Positions 1-9,395 of a DNA stretch of 23,321 nucleotides are shown here, in pieces. The DNA comes from Prolixibacteraceae bacterium (lineage in GTDB: Bacteria > Bacteroidota > Bacteroidia > Bacteroidales > Prolixibacteraceae), in contig DPCJ01000032.1 of NCBI GenBank assembly GCA_003516705.1, positions 4,209 through 27,529 of the forward strand, written 5' to 3'. A program made the position numbers and the translations under genes. Position 1 is the first letter of the stretch; every line of letters begins with the position of its first letter. A model generated the notes under the pieces. The model worked only from the letters and a program-made list of their open reading frames with translations. It searched no databases and was not told the origin of the DNA.

Positions 1-1579
1 CTGCAAGTACTTTTTCGAGAAAGCGTCCGTAGCCACCAATCTGAACCGATTTATGAGTTGCAACAGTTTTTTTGTTTTTGTACAACCGGTGGTACATCAT
101 CGGGATGAGGAAGATAGCCACAAAAAGCGACGAAATAAGCGAGAATGCCACAGTCCATGCCTGGTCTTTAAACAACTCGCCCGAAGCGCCATGAATATAA
201 ACGATGGGCAAAAATACCACAATTGTGGTTAAAGTGGAAGCCGTAATAGCGCCTCCCACTTCGGCTGTTCCGTTAATGGCCGCATCGCGCACACTCGATC
301 CGTTTTCGTGGTTTCTGAAAATATTCTCCATCACCACAATCGCATTATCCACAAGCATACCTGCCCCGAGTGCGAGCCCTCCCAATGTCATAATATTTAT
401 GGTGAGGTCGTTAAAATACATCAGGTTGAAAGTGGCAATCACCGAAATAGGAATTGCAACACTCACAATTAATGTTGTGCCAATTTTACGGAGGAAAACA
501 AAAAGTATAATAACAGCTAACACAATCCCGATTAAAGCTGTATCCTGAACCTCGCCCACAGCATCGCTGATAAACTTGCCCTGGTTGGTTACCTGGGTAA
601 GTTTATATCCGGGCAAAGCCTTTTCAATATCCACAAGCGATTCTTTTATCTCATCAACCGCCTTCACTGTATTGAATTTGGTTTCCTTGTAAATCGCAAG
701 TCCAACGCAACGCTGACCGTTCACATGTACAATATTGTACGGGTCTTTGTTTCCATATTTAACTGTTGCAACATCTTTCAAATAGATTGGGGCACGCTCA
801 ATATTTGTTGAGTTGGCGGTTTGTACCCGTGTGGCTTTATACCCCACAATCAGGTTTTCAAAATCTTCGCGATCGCGCAGCAAGCTTACTCCTTTAACAA
901 TATATTGAGTTCCAAGTTCGCTGATGCGGCCACCCGAAACATTGCGGTTGTAGCTCTGAATCCGGGAACTTATTTCGTCGAGCGAAAGATTTTGTGATTC
1001 AAGCCGGTACAAATTGGTTTCAATAATAATTTCGCTTTCTTCCTGGCCTGAAAGTTCAACTTCGGCAACACCTTCGAGCCTTACCAATTCGTTTCGGATA
1101 TAGTTTTCAGCCACTTTCCTGATTTCGTTCATGTCGGTAATTTCGGTGTGGGTAACACCAATCATCATTACCGGAGATGTATTCGGGTCGTGTTGCGTAA
1201 TTTTCAGTTCGTCGATCTCAGAATTCTGGGTGAGCGTGTTTAAAGCTTTCTGCAAATCAAGGTAAGCTTCGTCCATATCTTTATCCCAGCCATATTCAAC
1301 AGTTACTTGTGCAGAACCTACTTTTGAAACCGAAGTTACTTCTGATACTCCCGACTGGCGCATGGCCAATGCTTCGATTCCCTCAACAAACTGTTTCTCC
1401 ATTTCTTCAGGCGGACGTTCGCCCGATTTCACCTCAACAAAAATGCGTGGTGAATTTAAATCGGGAAAAAGGTCAACTCCCAGTTTCTGGAATGAGATGA
1501 AACCCAGCAAAATTACGCCGAGTACTACCATCAAAACCGTAACAGGGTAATTAACCGAGAATTGTGTTAATTTCTTCAT
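1..1579 (-). CDS. RND-family efflux transporter permease, partial (left edge)
   Basis: This is the N-terminal half (about 526 residues) of an inner-membrane RND pump of the AcrB/HAE1 type, which uses the proton gradient to push substrates out through an adaptor and an outer-membrane channel. The start at 1579 (MKKLTQFSVNYPVTVLMVVL) gives the usual first membrane helix followed by the LGVDLFPDL motif. A porter domain follows, then a block of membrane helices. The proton-relay region GMLVDNAIVVMEN puts Asp411-Asn412 where AcrB has Asp407-Asp408; a single Asp here is common in other RND clades. The gene runs off the left edge, so about half of a typical 1000-plus residue protein is missing from view. 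It lies 29 bases downstream of the adaptor gene and is surely cotranscribed with it. Substrate unknown. Confidence 0.93.
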   Translation of the reverse strand, partial: MKKLTQFSVNYPVTVLMVVLGVILLGFISFQKLGVDLFPDLNSPRIFVEVKSGERPPEEMEKQFVEGIEALAMRQSGVSEVTSVSKVGSAQVTVEYGWDKDMDEAYLDLQKALNTLTQNSEIDELKITQHDPNTSPVMMIGVTHTEITDMNEIRKVAENYIRNELVRLEGVAEVELSGQEESEIIIETNLYRLESQNLSLDEISSRIQSYNRNVSGGRISELGTQYIVKGVSLLRDREDFENLIVGYKATRVQTANSTNIERAPIYLKDVATVKYGNKDPYNIVHVNGQRCVGLAIYKETKFNTVKAVDEIKESLVDIEKALPGYKLTQVTNQGKFISDAVGEVQDTALIGIVLAVIILFVFLRKIGTTLIVSVAIPISVIATFNLMYFNDLTINIMTLGGLALGAGMLVDNAIVVMENIFRNHENGSSVRDAAINGTAEVGGAITASTLTTIVVFLPIVYIHGASGELFKDQAWTVAFSLISSLFVAIFLIPMMYHRLYKNKKTVATHKSVQIGGYGRFLEKVLA

Positions 1580-1608
1580 TTTACAATTTTTCGGATGATT
1601 AACAATTC

Positions 1609-2670
1609 CTACAGAATGATTTTTACTTTCGAGTTATCGCGAAGTGTTTCGAAGCCTTTGATAATCAGTTTATCGTTCAGTTTCAATCCTTCAATTACCT
1701 CAACCTGGTCTTTGTTTTCAATACCGGTTACAATCTGTCTGTCGGCGGCAGCGCTGTTGCGTTCAACCACAAAAACATATTTTCCGCGGTTACCGGTGAG
1801 AATGATATTTTTTGGAATCACAAGCACACTGTCTTTTGTGGCAGTAATAATATCGGCTTTTACAAACATCCCCGGGCGAAGTTTCAGTTCAGGATTGTTA
1901 ATGGTGAGTTTACCGCCGAAAGTGCGTGTTTCTGAACTAATCATCGGCGAAAGCTCACTTACGGTACCTGTCAGTGTGTCTTCTTCAATGGTATAATTGG
2001 TAATTAATACCTGCTGACCGAGTTTTACATCGTTAATAATTTTCTCGGGCAGATTTATTTCCATATACATTTTATCGTAACTCATTAAAGCAACCATTGT
2101 TTGACCTGAAGTTACGCGGGTTCCCTTTGTATAATAAGGTAAATCAACTATCACGCCCGAAAAAGGAGCAGTAATTTTCATTTTTTCGAGCCTGAGTTCG
2201 GCACTTTCATAATCATATTTGGCGTTGGTTTTTGAAACCTCCGAGTTGCGAAGTTCACGCAGTGTAACACCGCCTTTTTCGTAAAGCGATTTTTGTTTTT
2301 CGTATTCGTTATCAGAGATTTCGAGGTTGAGTTTTTTTGATTCAATAGCCAGTCCGTTTACATATTCAGCATCTTCAATACGGATGATTACCTGGCCTTC
2401 TTTTACCCTGTCGCCCAGTTTGAAAGGCGCACCTGTGGCTGGATTCACTAAAAGATGATAATCCCCGGCCACTTCGGAAGTAAGTGTGGCTTCTGATATC
2501 GACTTGGCTGTACCAGTGGTGTTAATGTACTGGCTGATGCTCATTTTTTTTACGTTGTCAACCGAAACTGGCACTGCAAGTTCGGCGGTTTCGGTTTGTT
2601 GCTGGTTGTTGCACGAGATTGCGCCAATGGCAGCAGCTGCAACGATTACAAGTAGTTTTATATTCTTCAT
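1609..2670 (-). CDS. RND efflux periplasmic adaptor (HlyD/MFP family) lipoprotein
   Basis: A 353-residue membrane-fusion protein that bridges the inner-membrane pump and the TolC-like channel. The N-terminus is a lipoprotein signal with lipobox AISC, so Cys20 is the predicted lipidated residue. It is followed by Asn and Gln, with no acidic surface-export signal. Next come a biotinyl-lipoyl-like half motif (residues about 60-95), a short helical hairpin (about 105-155, ending in KITAPFSGVIVD), the second lipoyl half, a beta-barrel domain and a membrane-proximal domain with the typical LRPGMFVKADI stretch near residue 270. Length and domain order fit the family. The gap to the TolC gene upstream is only 4 bases and to the RND pump downstream 29 bases. 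This packing supports one tripartite complex; the substrate cannot be read from the sequence. Confidence 0.94.
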   Translation of the reverse strand: MKNIKLLVIVAAAAIGAISCNNQQQTETAELAVPVSVDNVKKMSISQYINTTGTAKSISEATLTSEVAGDYHLLVNPATGAPFKLGDRVKEGQVIIRIEDAEYVNGLAIESKKLNLEISDNEYEKQKSLYEKGGVTLRELRNSEVSKTNAKYDYESAELRLEKMKITAPFSGVIVDLPYYTKGTRVTSGQTMVALMSYDKMYMEINLPEKIINDVKLGQQVLITNYTIEEDTLTGTVSELSPMISSETRTFGGKLTINNPELKLRPGMFVKADIITATKDSVLVIPKNIILTGNRGKYVFVVERNSAAADRQIVTGIENKDQVEVIEGLKLNDKLIIKGFETLRDNSKVKIIL

Positions 2671-2674
2671 TTTT

Positions 2675-4168
2675 CTATTTTTTTGCTGATTTTTCTTGTT
2701 CTTTTAAATAAAGTTCGGCAGGTAAAATGGGTTGCCCTTTCTCAAAATCGTAAAGGGTTTGAATTTTCATGTTTAATAATTCGATTTTGTAATTGATGAG
2801 TGCCTGTGCCAAAGCAATTTTCTTTTCAGAAAGCTGTGTTTGATAAAGGTTCAGGTCCATACCGGTAAGGTCGCCGTTTTGGTAACGCTCAAGGTTAATT
2901 TCGTAAGTAAGTTGAGCATTTATCTCGTTTTGTTTGGCAATTTCAATCTGGTTCAGCTGATTTTGCAGATTGCGGTAAACCTGGCGAACACCAATAATAA
3001 TCTGCTTTTTCTCTTCAGAAAGGTTTAACTCCTGCGATTTAATTGTAGCTTCCTGTGCAGCAATCCGTGCCTTTTTTTCACCCCAGTCGAAAAGTGGAAT
3101 ACTAAAACTCAGGTTAACCGATGGACTACTGGTTGGTGCATCGAAAATCATTCCCAGTTCCTCATTATCGCCGGTAACCCCAAGGCGTAAATTTACATCA
3201 CCCCTGAATTCGTTTAATGCTTTGGTTTGAATTAGTGCAAACTGGCTGTTTTCAATATCAATTTCGCGCTGGCGCAATTCCATTCTAGAGTTTAATCCGT
3301 TTTCAATGGCTTTTTCAAGGTCAACCGGAACCGGATTTGCTGTTATATCGCCTAAAACAAGAATATCCTGATATAAGTCCATTCCCAGGTAAAGTTTTAA
3401 CTGGTCTTTGGCGTTTTCAAAAGATACCTCTCTGTTTTCCAGTGTCGATTTGGCTGTTGAAAGGTTCAGTTCGGCCTGATACAACTCTTCTTTTGCAGCC
3501 AGACCGGCATCAACCTTATTTTTTATGATGTCGTAACTTTTTTGTGTATTAACCAATTCTTCCTTTGCAATGGTGAGGTTATTCTGAGCCATAAACACAT
3601 TGTAAAAAAATTGGGTAACGTTTTTCTCAAGATTCAACCGCTGCATTGCGTAACTGATGTTGGCATTTTCATAACTTAACTCAAGTTCTTTCATCTGAAG
3701 TTTTAACCGGTTATAGGTAAACAACGGTTGGTTCAGGTTCAAATACAGGTTGTTGTAAAATCGTTTACTCTGCGAGTTGGTACCACTCGCGTCGGAGGTA
3801 CTGTTTTGCCATCCAAATTCGTTGGATAACGAAATGGTTCCGTCGGTTGGTAAAATAGGTTGCGAAATAAGAAACCTGGCATTCGAGGTTAAACTTTCGT
3901 TGGTGTACCATTCCGAAACACGGGTGTCGAATCTTCGCTGGTTGCTGTAGTTGAGCGGAGTAACATCGAGCGAAAGTCGTGATTTTAGCGCTGCACGCTG
4001 AGCTTCCAGGTTTTTTTGAAAACGCTCAAGGTTGAGTAACGATTGTTGCAGGTCGGGGCTTCCGGTTTCTGAAATCTGCAGGGCTTTTTCGAGGGTGAGC
4101 GCCTCCTGGGCTGTTACCACCGATATGCCAAGCAAAAAGAAAATCCCCAGCATGAATAGTCTTTGCAT
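2675..4168 (-). CDS. TolC-family outer-membrane efflux protein
   Basis: A 497-residue outer-membrane channel with a Sec signal peptide (MQRLFMLGIFFLLGISVVTA, probable cut before Gln21) and two outer-membrane-efflux (OEP) repeats. Each repeat has long amphipathic helices rich in Gln, Asn, Leu and Glu, as expected for the periplasmic helical tunnel; examples are the stretch around AKEELYQAELNLSTAKS and the late repeat ending QLSEKKIALAQALINYK. Length fits TolC homologues. It sits between the giant ABC permease (45 bases upstream) and the adaptor (4 bases downstream), so the same channel may serve both the ABC exporter and the RND pump. The short Lys-rich C-terminal tail after the last helix is unremarkable. 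Confidence 0.94.
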   Translation of the reverse strand: MQRLFMLGIFFLLGISVVTAQEALTLEKALQISETGSPDLQQSLLNLERFQKNLEAQRAALKSRLSLDVTPLNYSNQRRFDTRVSEWYTNESLTSNARFLISQPILPTDGTISLSNEFGWQNSTSDASGTNSQSKRFYNNLYLNLNQPLFTYNRLKLQMKELELSYENANISYAMQRLNLEKNVTQFFYNVFMAQNNLTIAKEELVNTQKSYDIIKNKVDAGLAAKEELYQAELNLSTAKSTLENREVSFENAKDQLKLYLGMDLYQDILVLGDITANPVPVDLEKAIENGLNSRMELRQREIDIENSQFALIQTKALNEFRGDVNLRLGVTGDNEELGMIFDAPTSSPSVNLSFSIPLFDWGEKKARIAAQEATIKSQELNLSEEKKQIIIGVRQVYRNLQNQLNQIEIAKQNEINAQLTYEINLERYQNGDLTGMDLNLYQTQLSEKKIALAQALINYKIELLNMKIQTLYDFEKGQPILPAELYLKEQEKSAKK

Positions 4169-4213
4169 TGTTCTGTTTTTTATTTGGTTTATATTTTAAA
4201 ATATTTTAAAGTT

Positions 4214-7200
4214 CTATAATTCAACCACTTTTACTGCATCGGCAAAAATCATTCTGAGTTCCGATTTATTTGTAAGCTCTACAAGTGCAGTATCGGTAGT
4301 AAAGTTAAATGAACCCAAATGGTTCCAGCCAGCTTCCACATTATCATTGTCAATGGTTATATCCTGTGCCCCTTCGTCGCCATGTATTAAAAAATGATAT
4401 ACACCTTTATTGCCACGGTCTTCGCCTCCCCTGCCAAACATTCGTGCTTTGTACATGTACACATAAACATCATAATATCCGGTTTTTTTCAGTGGCACAC
4501 TCCAAACTGCTTTCAGATCACCGGTTCCGCCTTTAATATAATAGGCTGACCGTACATATTCGCCATAAAAATCGGAGCTGGTAGTTGCTGTCCAGTTGGT
4601 TGGTGGTCTCCACCAGTTTAATGCGAGGTATTTGCTTTGATTTTTCTTTTCGCGAAGCACCCATTTTTCGAGCAAACTAATATTTTCCGACTTGGTTATT
4701 TTGAAATATTTCGGGTCTTCGTTATCCACAATCACTTCGTTAGGTAACGAAAGTTGCACGGGTGTTTCCGATATGGTTTCACCTTCATAAGCTACGGCTT
4801 TGGCATCTTCTTCCACATCGCGGAAAAAAGAAGAGAGCGTTTGCGGAATATTTTTCGATGTTAAAGTGTTTAACATCACCATACGAGGGTCAACATTAAG
4901 CAGATAACTTAAATCTTTGGTTTGATGCGCTTCGAGAAGAACCAGCTTATTAATTACATCGCTGCCACCCATGCCGCCTCCTCGCATTCCTCCGCCACCT
5001 CCGCCACCAGGACCACCACCTAATCTGAAGGTTATTTTTATCAATCCTTCGGTATCGGTAAAATTGGTGACTTTAAACTTCACCATAGTTTGCATTTTAT
5101 CTTCAGATTTTACCTTAACAGCTGTTATTGGCGAAAAGAGGTAGCCAGGAAGTGTTTTTGCATTAAACCACACATCCATCATAGGGAGTATTTCGATGTT
5201 GAACTGGTCGAAAATCATCTGCGAGAAATCGTTGAAAGTGATATTCTTATATAGATTTTCGCTGAGCATTGTACGCAGAAAAGCCTGAAATTCTTCCTGT
5301 CCGGCTTTAAGTTCGATGGTCGAGAACAGCACATCGCCTTTCAGTTTAATCACGTTTTCGATGATCGATTTTTGCTTCGGGTCGGCCAAGATTTCTTTGA
5401 AAGTACTATCCTGTAGCGAAATATTTGCGAGCTCGTCGGTACTTTGTCCCTGGTTCATAAAAACCGAACGCATATCGGTTACCTGGTTTTTCAGATAAGC
5501 TTCAAAAATGCGGTTTACTATAGGCCACTGGTCAGAATATATATTGTTCTGGAAGTTGTAAATCATCGGGAAAATGAAATAGGGGCTTGCGGTTGCAACC
5601 TGTTGTCCCATTCCGCCCTGACCGGGGCGCCAGTTACGTTCCTGTGCAGTGGTGAATGTGGCAAGAAATTCTTCAAAAACACGCAGTTCCATGTCTAGTG
5701 GGGTCATGTTATTATCACCGCGGCCTCCCCAGCGCTGCATGTTTTTTACCTGGTTTTCAAAATCAAAACTTCTGATCATAAAACCTTTTTCAGGAATCAT
5801 TACCTGCTCGGGCTGAACATATTCCTGCATCGACGCAAAACTGCGCGGATAAGTTTTAAACTGTGCCGGCACTTCAACCAGCGAAAGTTTTTCACTGTTG
5901 TAGTTTAGCTTGTAGGTTCGTTTAAAGTCTTCAAATCGTTCATTCAGAATATTAGGAATTGTATCGTTAATTTCTTTGAAAGCGCTTGTAAAAAAGTCGT
6001 GACCTTCGAGGTACCAAACGCCAAATTCAACATCTTTACCTTTAATTGTTTTTTGTTGGTATTTACCAATGGCCAGCGAAATCTGGGTTTGGGCATGTTT
6101 ATTTTCGAATTTGAACTGACCGGCTGCAACTTCTTTAACCTCACCCTGCGAAATTGCTTTTAACCCGTCGGTGGTTTTTACTTCGAGACTGAATTGAATA
6201 AACTGTGGCTTGTACCAGTTTACACTTTCGGTGCTGTAGGTAACACCGGTTCGCGGGTACCAGTTGGCTTCGGGTGTTAGCAGTACATAATCAGGCCGGA
6301 TAAAAGCATATCGCTTGTCAACATTTACCACAAACTTGCCATATTTTTCCTGAATCACTTCTTCCTCAATGTCGAGATAACAAAGTACTTCGTTAATATT
6401 TCCTTCGTAATTAAATTCAACTTTTACCTCGGCAGCCGAATCAAGTTTAATATTGTCGGTAACCATTACCAGATGGTTTTCACGGAGAAAGGGAGTTTCG
6501 ATACCGTTAATTTTCAAACTACTGACGTTTAAACCACTGTTCAGGTTGAAAATTAGTTTTTCAAGCGTTTCGGTATTATCGTTTCGTAAGGTGATTTCCG
6601 ATTTTACCACGATTGCTTCTGCCTTATGTTCCAAAATAATATGATGATTGAGTGTTGATGGTGTTTTTTCATCGACATATTTGTTGTTTAATGCAATGGT
6701 TTCGGCCCTGAGTTTTTCGTTTTGTTTGAAATTATTGATGTGGTTATAAGCCAGATATCCACCCGCGGCAACAAAAACAATACTGAAAACAAGTGAAAGG
6801 TAAGTCGTTGCTTCTGACTGAGGCAACCTTTTCAGCATAAAAATGGTGGCAAAAATAAATCCTAACCCAAGCGAAAGATAGATTCCGCGATGAATTAGGA
6901 TTGTTTCAAGGTTGCCAAACCCAACAATATCAGAATTCAACATCGGAATGTTAAAGGCCATATAATCGAAAATGTAGTAAAATTTGGCCTGAAGCAGGAA
7001 AAGTGTGATACCGATGTACCCAAGAATGAGTACAAAAGTGATTGCCTGATTTCGGATAACACTCATCAGCAAAAACGAAAGTCCCATAATAAAAATAAGT
7101 GTGGGCACGCTGATAGTTGCAAGGTAAATTGCATATGATTCCCAGCTGATTGCGGCACCTTTTGCCAGCATGTTAAAAATAAGCGCCATGCTAACTACAA

Positions 7201-7573
7201 CCACGTTTAACACAAGAAAAACCTGGAGGTTTCCCCATGTTTTGCCAATTACATACTCGCCATTGGTCATCGAGCGCATATAAATTACTTCGGTGGTATC
7301 AAGTTTTTTATCGCGCTTTAAAAAATCGGAGGCCAGAAAAACAGCAATGATAGCCTGTGCTACATTCAGAATTAACAGGTTGAAGTAAGGAATAGCACTG
7401 GGAATGCTGCGGATTGCCCAACCTTCGCCACCGCCGCCTTCAATTACCATCCCGAAATTCATTCCGAACAGCACAAATAGCGAAAGAATGCCGAAAATGC
7501 GGAAGAACCAGCTTCGGAGCAGCGTTTTCCGCTCGTACTTGGCAATGGATAAAATGTTGTGTAATGATATCAT
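4214..7573 (-). CDS. ABC-2 permease fused to M1-peptidase-like and golvesin-like domains
   Basis: A 1119-residue membrane protein. Residues about 1-280 form an ABC-2-type permease with roughly six or seven hydrophobic helices (first near 21-43, last near 258-277). Residues about 300-520 look like the beta-rich N-terminal domain of M1 aminopeptidases. Residues about 520-830 correspond to the peptidase core (SLVEVPAQF...YPRSFASMQEY), but no HExxH zinc site is present anywhere, so the peptidase is presumably inactive. A Gly-rich loop lies at about 846-870. The C-terminal 130 residues (YYDVYVYMYK to MIFADAVKVVEL) resemble a golvesin C-terminal-like beta-sandwich, often found on carbohydrate-active or cell-surface proteins. 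ABC permease/M1 fusions are known in Bacteroidota; the loss of the zinc motif and the added C-terminal domain are the odd points. The ATPase gene ends 14 bases upstream. Confidence 0.85.
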   Translation of the reverse strand: MISLHNILSIAKYERKTLLRSWFFRIFGILSLFVLFGMNFGMVIEGGGGEGWAIRSIPSAIPYFNLLILNVAQAIIAVFLASDFLKRDKKLDTTEVIYMRSMTNGEYVIGKTWGNLQVFLVLNVVVVSMALIFNMLAKGAAISWESYAIYLATISVPTLIFIMGLSFLLMSVIRNQAITFVLILGYIGITLFLLQAKFYYIFDYMAFNIPMLNSDIVGFGNLETILIHRGIYLSLGLGFIFATIFMLKRLPQSEATTYLSLVFSIVFVAAGGYLAYNHINNFKQNEKLRAETIALNNKYVDEKTPSTLNHHIILEHKAEAIVVKSEITLRNDNTETLEKLIFNLNSGLNVSSLKINGIETPFLRENHLVMVTDNIKLDSAAEVKVEFNYEGNINEVLCYLDIEEEVIQEKYGKFVVNVDKRYAFIRPDYVLLTPEANWYPRTGVTYSTESVNWYKPQFIQFSLEVKTTDGLKAISQGEVKEVAAGQFKFENKHAQTQISLAIGKYQQKTIKGKDVEFGVWYLEGHDFFTSAFKEINDTIPNILNERFEDFKRTYKLNYNSEKLSLVEVPAQFKTYPRSFASMQEYVQPEQVMIPEKGFMIRSFDFENQVKNMQRWGGRGDNNMTPLDMELRVFEEFLATFTTAQERNWRPGQGGMGQQVATASPYFIFPMIYNFQNNIYSDQWPIVNRIFEAYLKNQVTDMRSVFMNQGQSTDELANISLQDSTFKEILADPKQKSIIENVIKLKGDVLFSTIELKAGQEEFQAFLRTMLSENLYKNITFNDFSQMIFDQFNIEILPMMDVWFNAKTLPGYLFSPITAVKVKSEDKMQTMVKFKVTNFTDTEGLIKITFRLGGGPGGGGGGGMRGGGMGGSDVINKLVLLEAHQTKDLSYLLNVDPRMVMLNTLTSKNIPQTLSSFFRDVEEDAKAVAYEGETISETPVQLSLPNEVIVDNEDPKYFKITKSENISLLEKWVLREKKNQSKYLALNWWRPPTNWTATTSSDFYGEYVRSAYYIKGGTGDLKAVWSVPLKKTGYYDVYVYMYKARMFGRGGEDRGNKGVYHFLIHGDEGAQDITIDNDNVEAGWNHLGSFNFTTDTALVELTNKSELRMIFADAVKVVEL

Positions 7574-7587
7574 TTGATTCGATTTAA

Positions 7588-8484
7588 TTAAGCGTTACTC
7601 CAGCTGTTCAGTTTGTTTTCCATAAAATGAACATAGGCATGTTCGAGGTTTGGTTTTATTTGCGTGCCGTAATAGCCGTTAATATCTTCGGACACAACCT
7701 GAACTTCCCAGCCGCCATCAATTGGAATGGTTGAGATTACAGGGTATTTTTCGTTGATTTCGAGGTACTCTTTTTCGGTGGCTTTAATCAGCCAAACAAA
7801 TCCTTCGGCTTCTTTTACCAATTGCTCCGGCGAACCGGCAAAGGCAAGATTTCCTTTGTTGAGCAGAGCCATATTGTCGCAGGTACTCGAAATATCACCA
7901 ACAATATGTGTCGAAAGGATAATTGTTACGTCGCGTGTACTGATGGTTGAAAGCAGGTTGCGAAACCTGATGCGTTCTTCGGGGTCGAGACCGGTGGTTG
8001 GTTCGTCAACGATAATAATTTTAGGGTCATTTATCAGTGCCTGTGCAATTCCGAGCCTTCGTTTCATCCCGCCCGAGAGTTTATTGGCAATTCTGTCGCG
8101 CGCTTCAAACAAACCCACTTCTTCAAGCATCTGCTCAACTGCAGTGCGTCGTGTGGTTCCGTTTTTCATTCCGGCTAAGCGTGCTGCATAATCAAGAAAT
8201 TCATAGGTTTTGAGTTTCGAGAAAAAACTGAAATCCTGCGGAAGATATCCTAACATTGCCCTGATTTCGCGGCGGTTTTTTGCCAAGTCAAGGTTCCCGT
8301 TAATGGTAACTTTTCCGCTGCTGGGCTTCATCAGTGTTACCAGAATACGCATCAGTGTTGATTTTCCGGCACCGTTTGGCCCAAGCAACCCAAACATTCC
8401 ATTCGGAATTTCGAGATTCAGGTTTTTGATGGCATAACTTCCACCTTTATATACCTTGTTTAAATTTTCAATTTTAATATGCAC
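7588..8484 (-). CDS. ABC transporter ATP-binding protein
   Basis: A 298-residue ABC ATPase that powers the neighbouring permease. Visible motifs are Walker A GPNGAGKST (residues 35-43), Q-loop region GYLPQDFSFF, signature LSGGMKRRLGIAQAL (about 136-150), Walker B IIIVDEPTTGLDP (about 155-167) and H-loop STHIV. A C-terminal extension of about 80 residues follows, as in ABC-2 exporter ATPases. The start codon is GTG at 8484; no ATG lies in frame nearby and the Lys-Ile-Glu-Asn-Leu opening fits the family. It is the first gene of the export operon. The 229 bases upstream (8485-8713) contain no promoter match I would defend, only AT-rich DNA and a weak 7-bp dyad, so whether the operon has its own promoter or is read from nadD is open. 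Confidence 0.95.
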   Translation of the reverse strand: MHIKIENLNKVYKGGSYAIKNLNLEIPNGMFGLLGPNGAGKSTLMRILVTLMKPSSGKVTINGNLDLAKNRREIRAMLGYLPQDFSFFSKLKTYEFLDYAARLAGMKNGTTRRTAVEQMLEEVGLFEARDRIANKLSGGMKRRLGIAQALINDPKIIIVDEPTTGLDPEERIRFRNLLSTISTRDVTIILSTHIVGDISSTCDNMALLNKGNLAFAGSPEQLVKEAEGFVWLIKATEKEYLEINEKYPVISTIPIDGGWEVQVVSEDINGYYGTQIKPNLEHAYVHFMENKLNSWSNA

Positions 8485-8713
8485 AGTTAATATTGATTGA
8501 TAATTGTAAAACAGTGCTTTTGACTTTTGCTCTTTTAAATAGTTTAAAAGTAAAACAGCATCTTCAGCAATAAAATTAAATCAAAAACAATCAGTTGGTA
8601 TAGTAACTGTTACATTACACCTGTTAGCAGATTTCTTTTGTATAAGTTTTGGGTTTCAGAAATGCAGAATCAGATTGATTATTAATAAGATTTATCAATC
8701 GAATAGGATAATT

Positions 8714-9337
8714 TCAGCGTTTATAGAAGTTCATTTCATCGAGATATTCCCATGCTTTTTGAGGCATAAAATGCCTGACATCTTTGCCTGATTTTATTGA
8801 ATCGCGAATAAATGAGGAAGATATTTCCATCAACGGGGTGTTTTGGGCAATGCTAATATTTGGGTGTTGCATTATTTTTGATTTATCGAATCCAGGGCGA
8901 GGATAAATGATGATACCATAATTTTCCATAATTACCTGGTAGTTTTTCCATTTGTGAAAACTCTCAAGATTGTCGGACCCCATAATAATTGAAAACTGGT
9001 GGTTGGGAAATTTCTCGTGTAAATAGGCGAGTGTGTCGATGGTGTAATTTGGCTTTGGCAGACCAAATTCGATATTTGAAGTGCGAAAACGCGAATCTCC
9101 TTCAATAGCACGGTTAACCAGTTCGAGCCGCTGATAATCATCGAGCAGGTTTTCCTGTGTTTTGTGTGGATTCTGCGGCGAAACCACAAACCAAAGCTGG
9201 TCGATATTTGTAAACTCGACCATATAATTGGCAATAACCATGTGACCGATGTGCACAGGATTGTACGATCCAAAATAAAGCCCTACTTTGAAACTTGCGG
9301 GTTTTGGCGAAAAAATGTCGGTTAAAAGGTCTGACAT
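8714..9337 (-). CDS. nadD: nicotinate-nucleotide adenylyltransferase
   Basis: A 207-residue cytoplasmic enzyme of NAD synthesis that joins nicotinate mononucleotide and ATP to make deamido-NAD. The nucleotidyltransferase signature GSYNPVHIGH lies at residues 23-32, and the C-terminal ISSSFIRDSI motif (from about residue 172) completes the ATP site. A mid-protein IIMGSDNLESFHKWKN stretch is typical of NadD. The first 16 residues before the core strand are longer than in many homologues, but ATG at 9337 is the only good start. It follows gmk with 58 bases between them. The yicC-gmk-nadD order is common in Bacteroidota, which supports the call. Confidence 0.96.
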   Translation of the reverse strand: MSDLLTDIFSPKPASFKVGLYFGSYNPVHIGHMVIANYMVEFTNIDQLWFVVSPQNPHKTQENLLDDYQRLELVNRAIEGDSRFRTSNIEFGLPKPNYTIDTLAYLHEKFPNHQFSIIMGSDNLESFHKWKNYQVIMENYGIIIYPRPGFDKSKIMQHPNISIAQNTPLMEISSSFIRDSIKSGKDVRHFMPQKAWEYLDEMNFYKR

Positions 9338-9395
9338 GGCAATGAATTAAAAATGAGAAATTTAAAATTATAAAATGAAAGCGATGGAACTTTTT

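Noticed and set aside
5700..6200. Active M1 peptidase site in the permease fusion
   Set aside because: I looked for HExxH followed by a Glu ligand through the whole protein and found none.
7727..8191. 154-codon plus-strand open frame opposite the ABC ATPase
   Set aside because: It is antisense to conserved ATPase motifs and has a low-complexity Ser-rich composition typical of a shadow frame.
8673..8700. GATTGAT/ATCAATC dyad after nadD as a terminator
   Set aside because: Only seven AT-rich pairs with a 14-base loop and no T-run; too weak to call.
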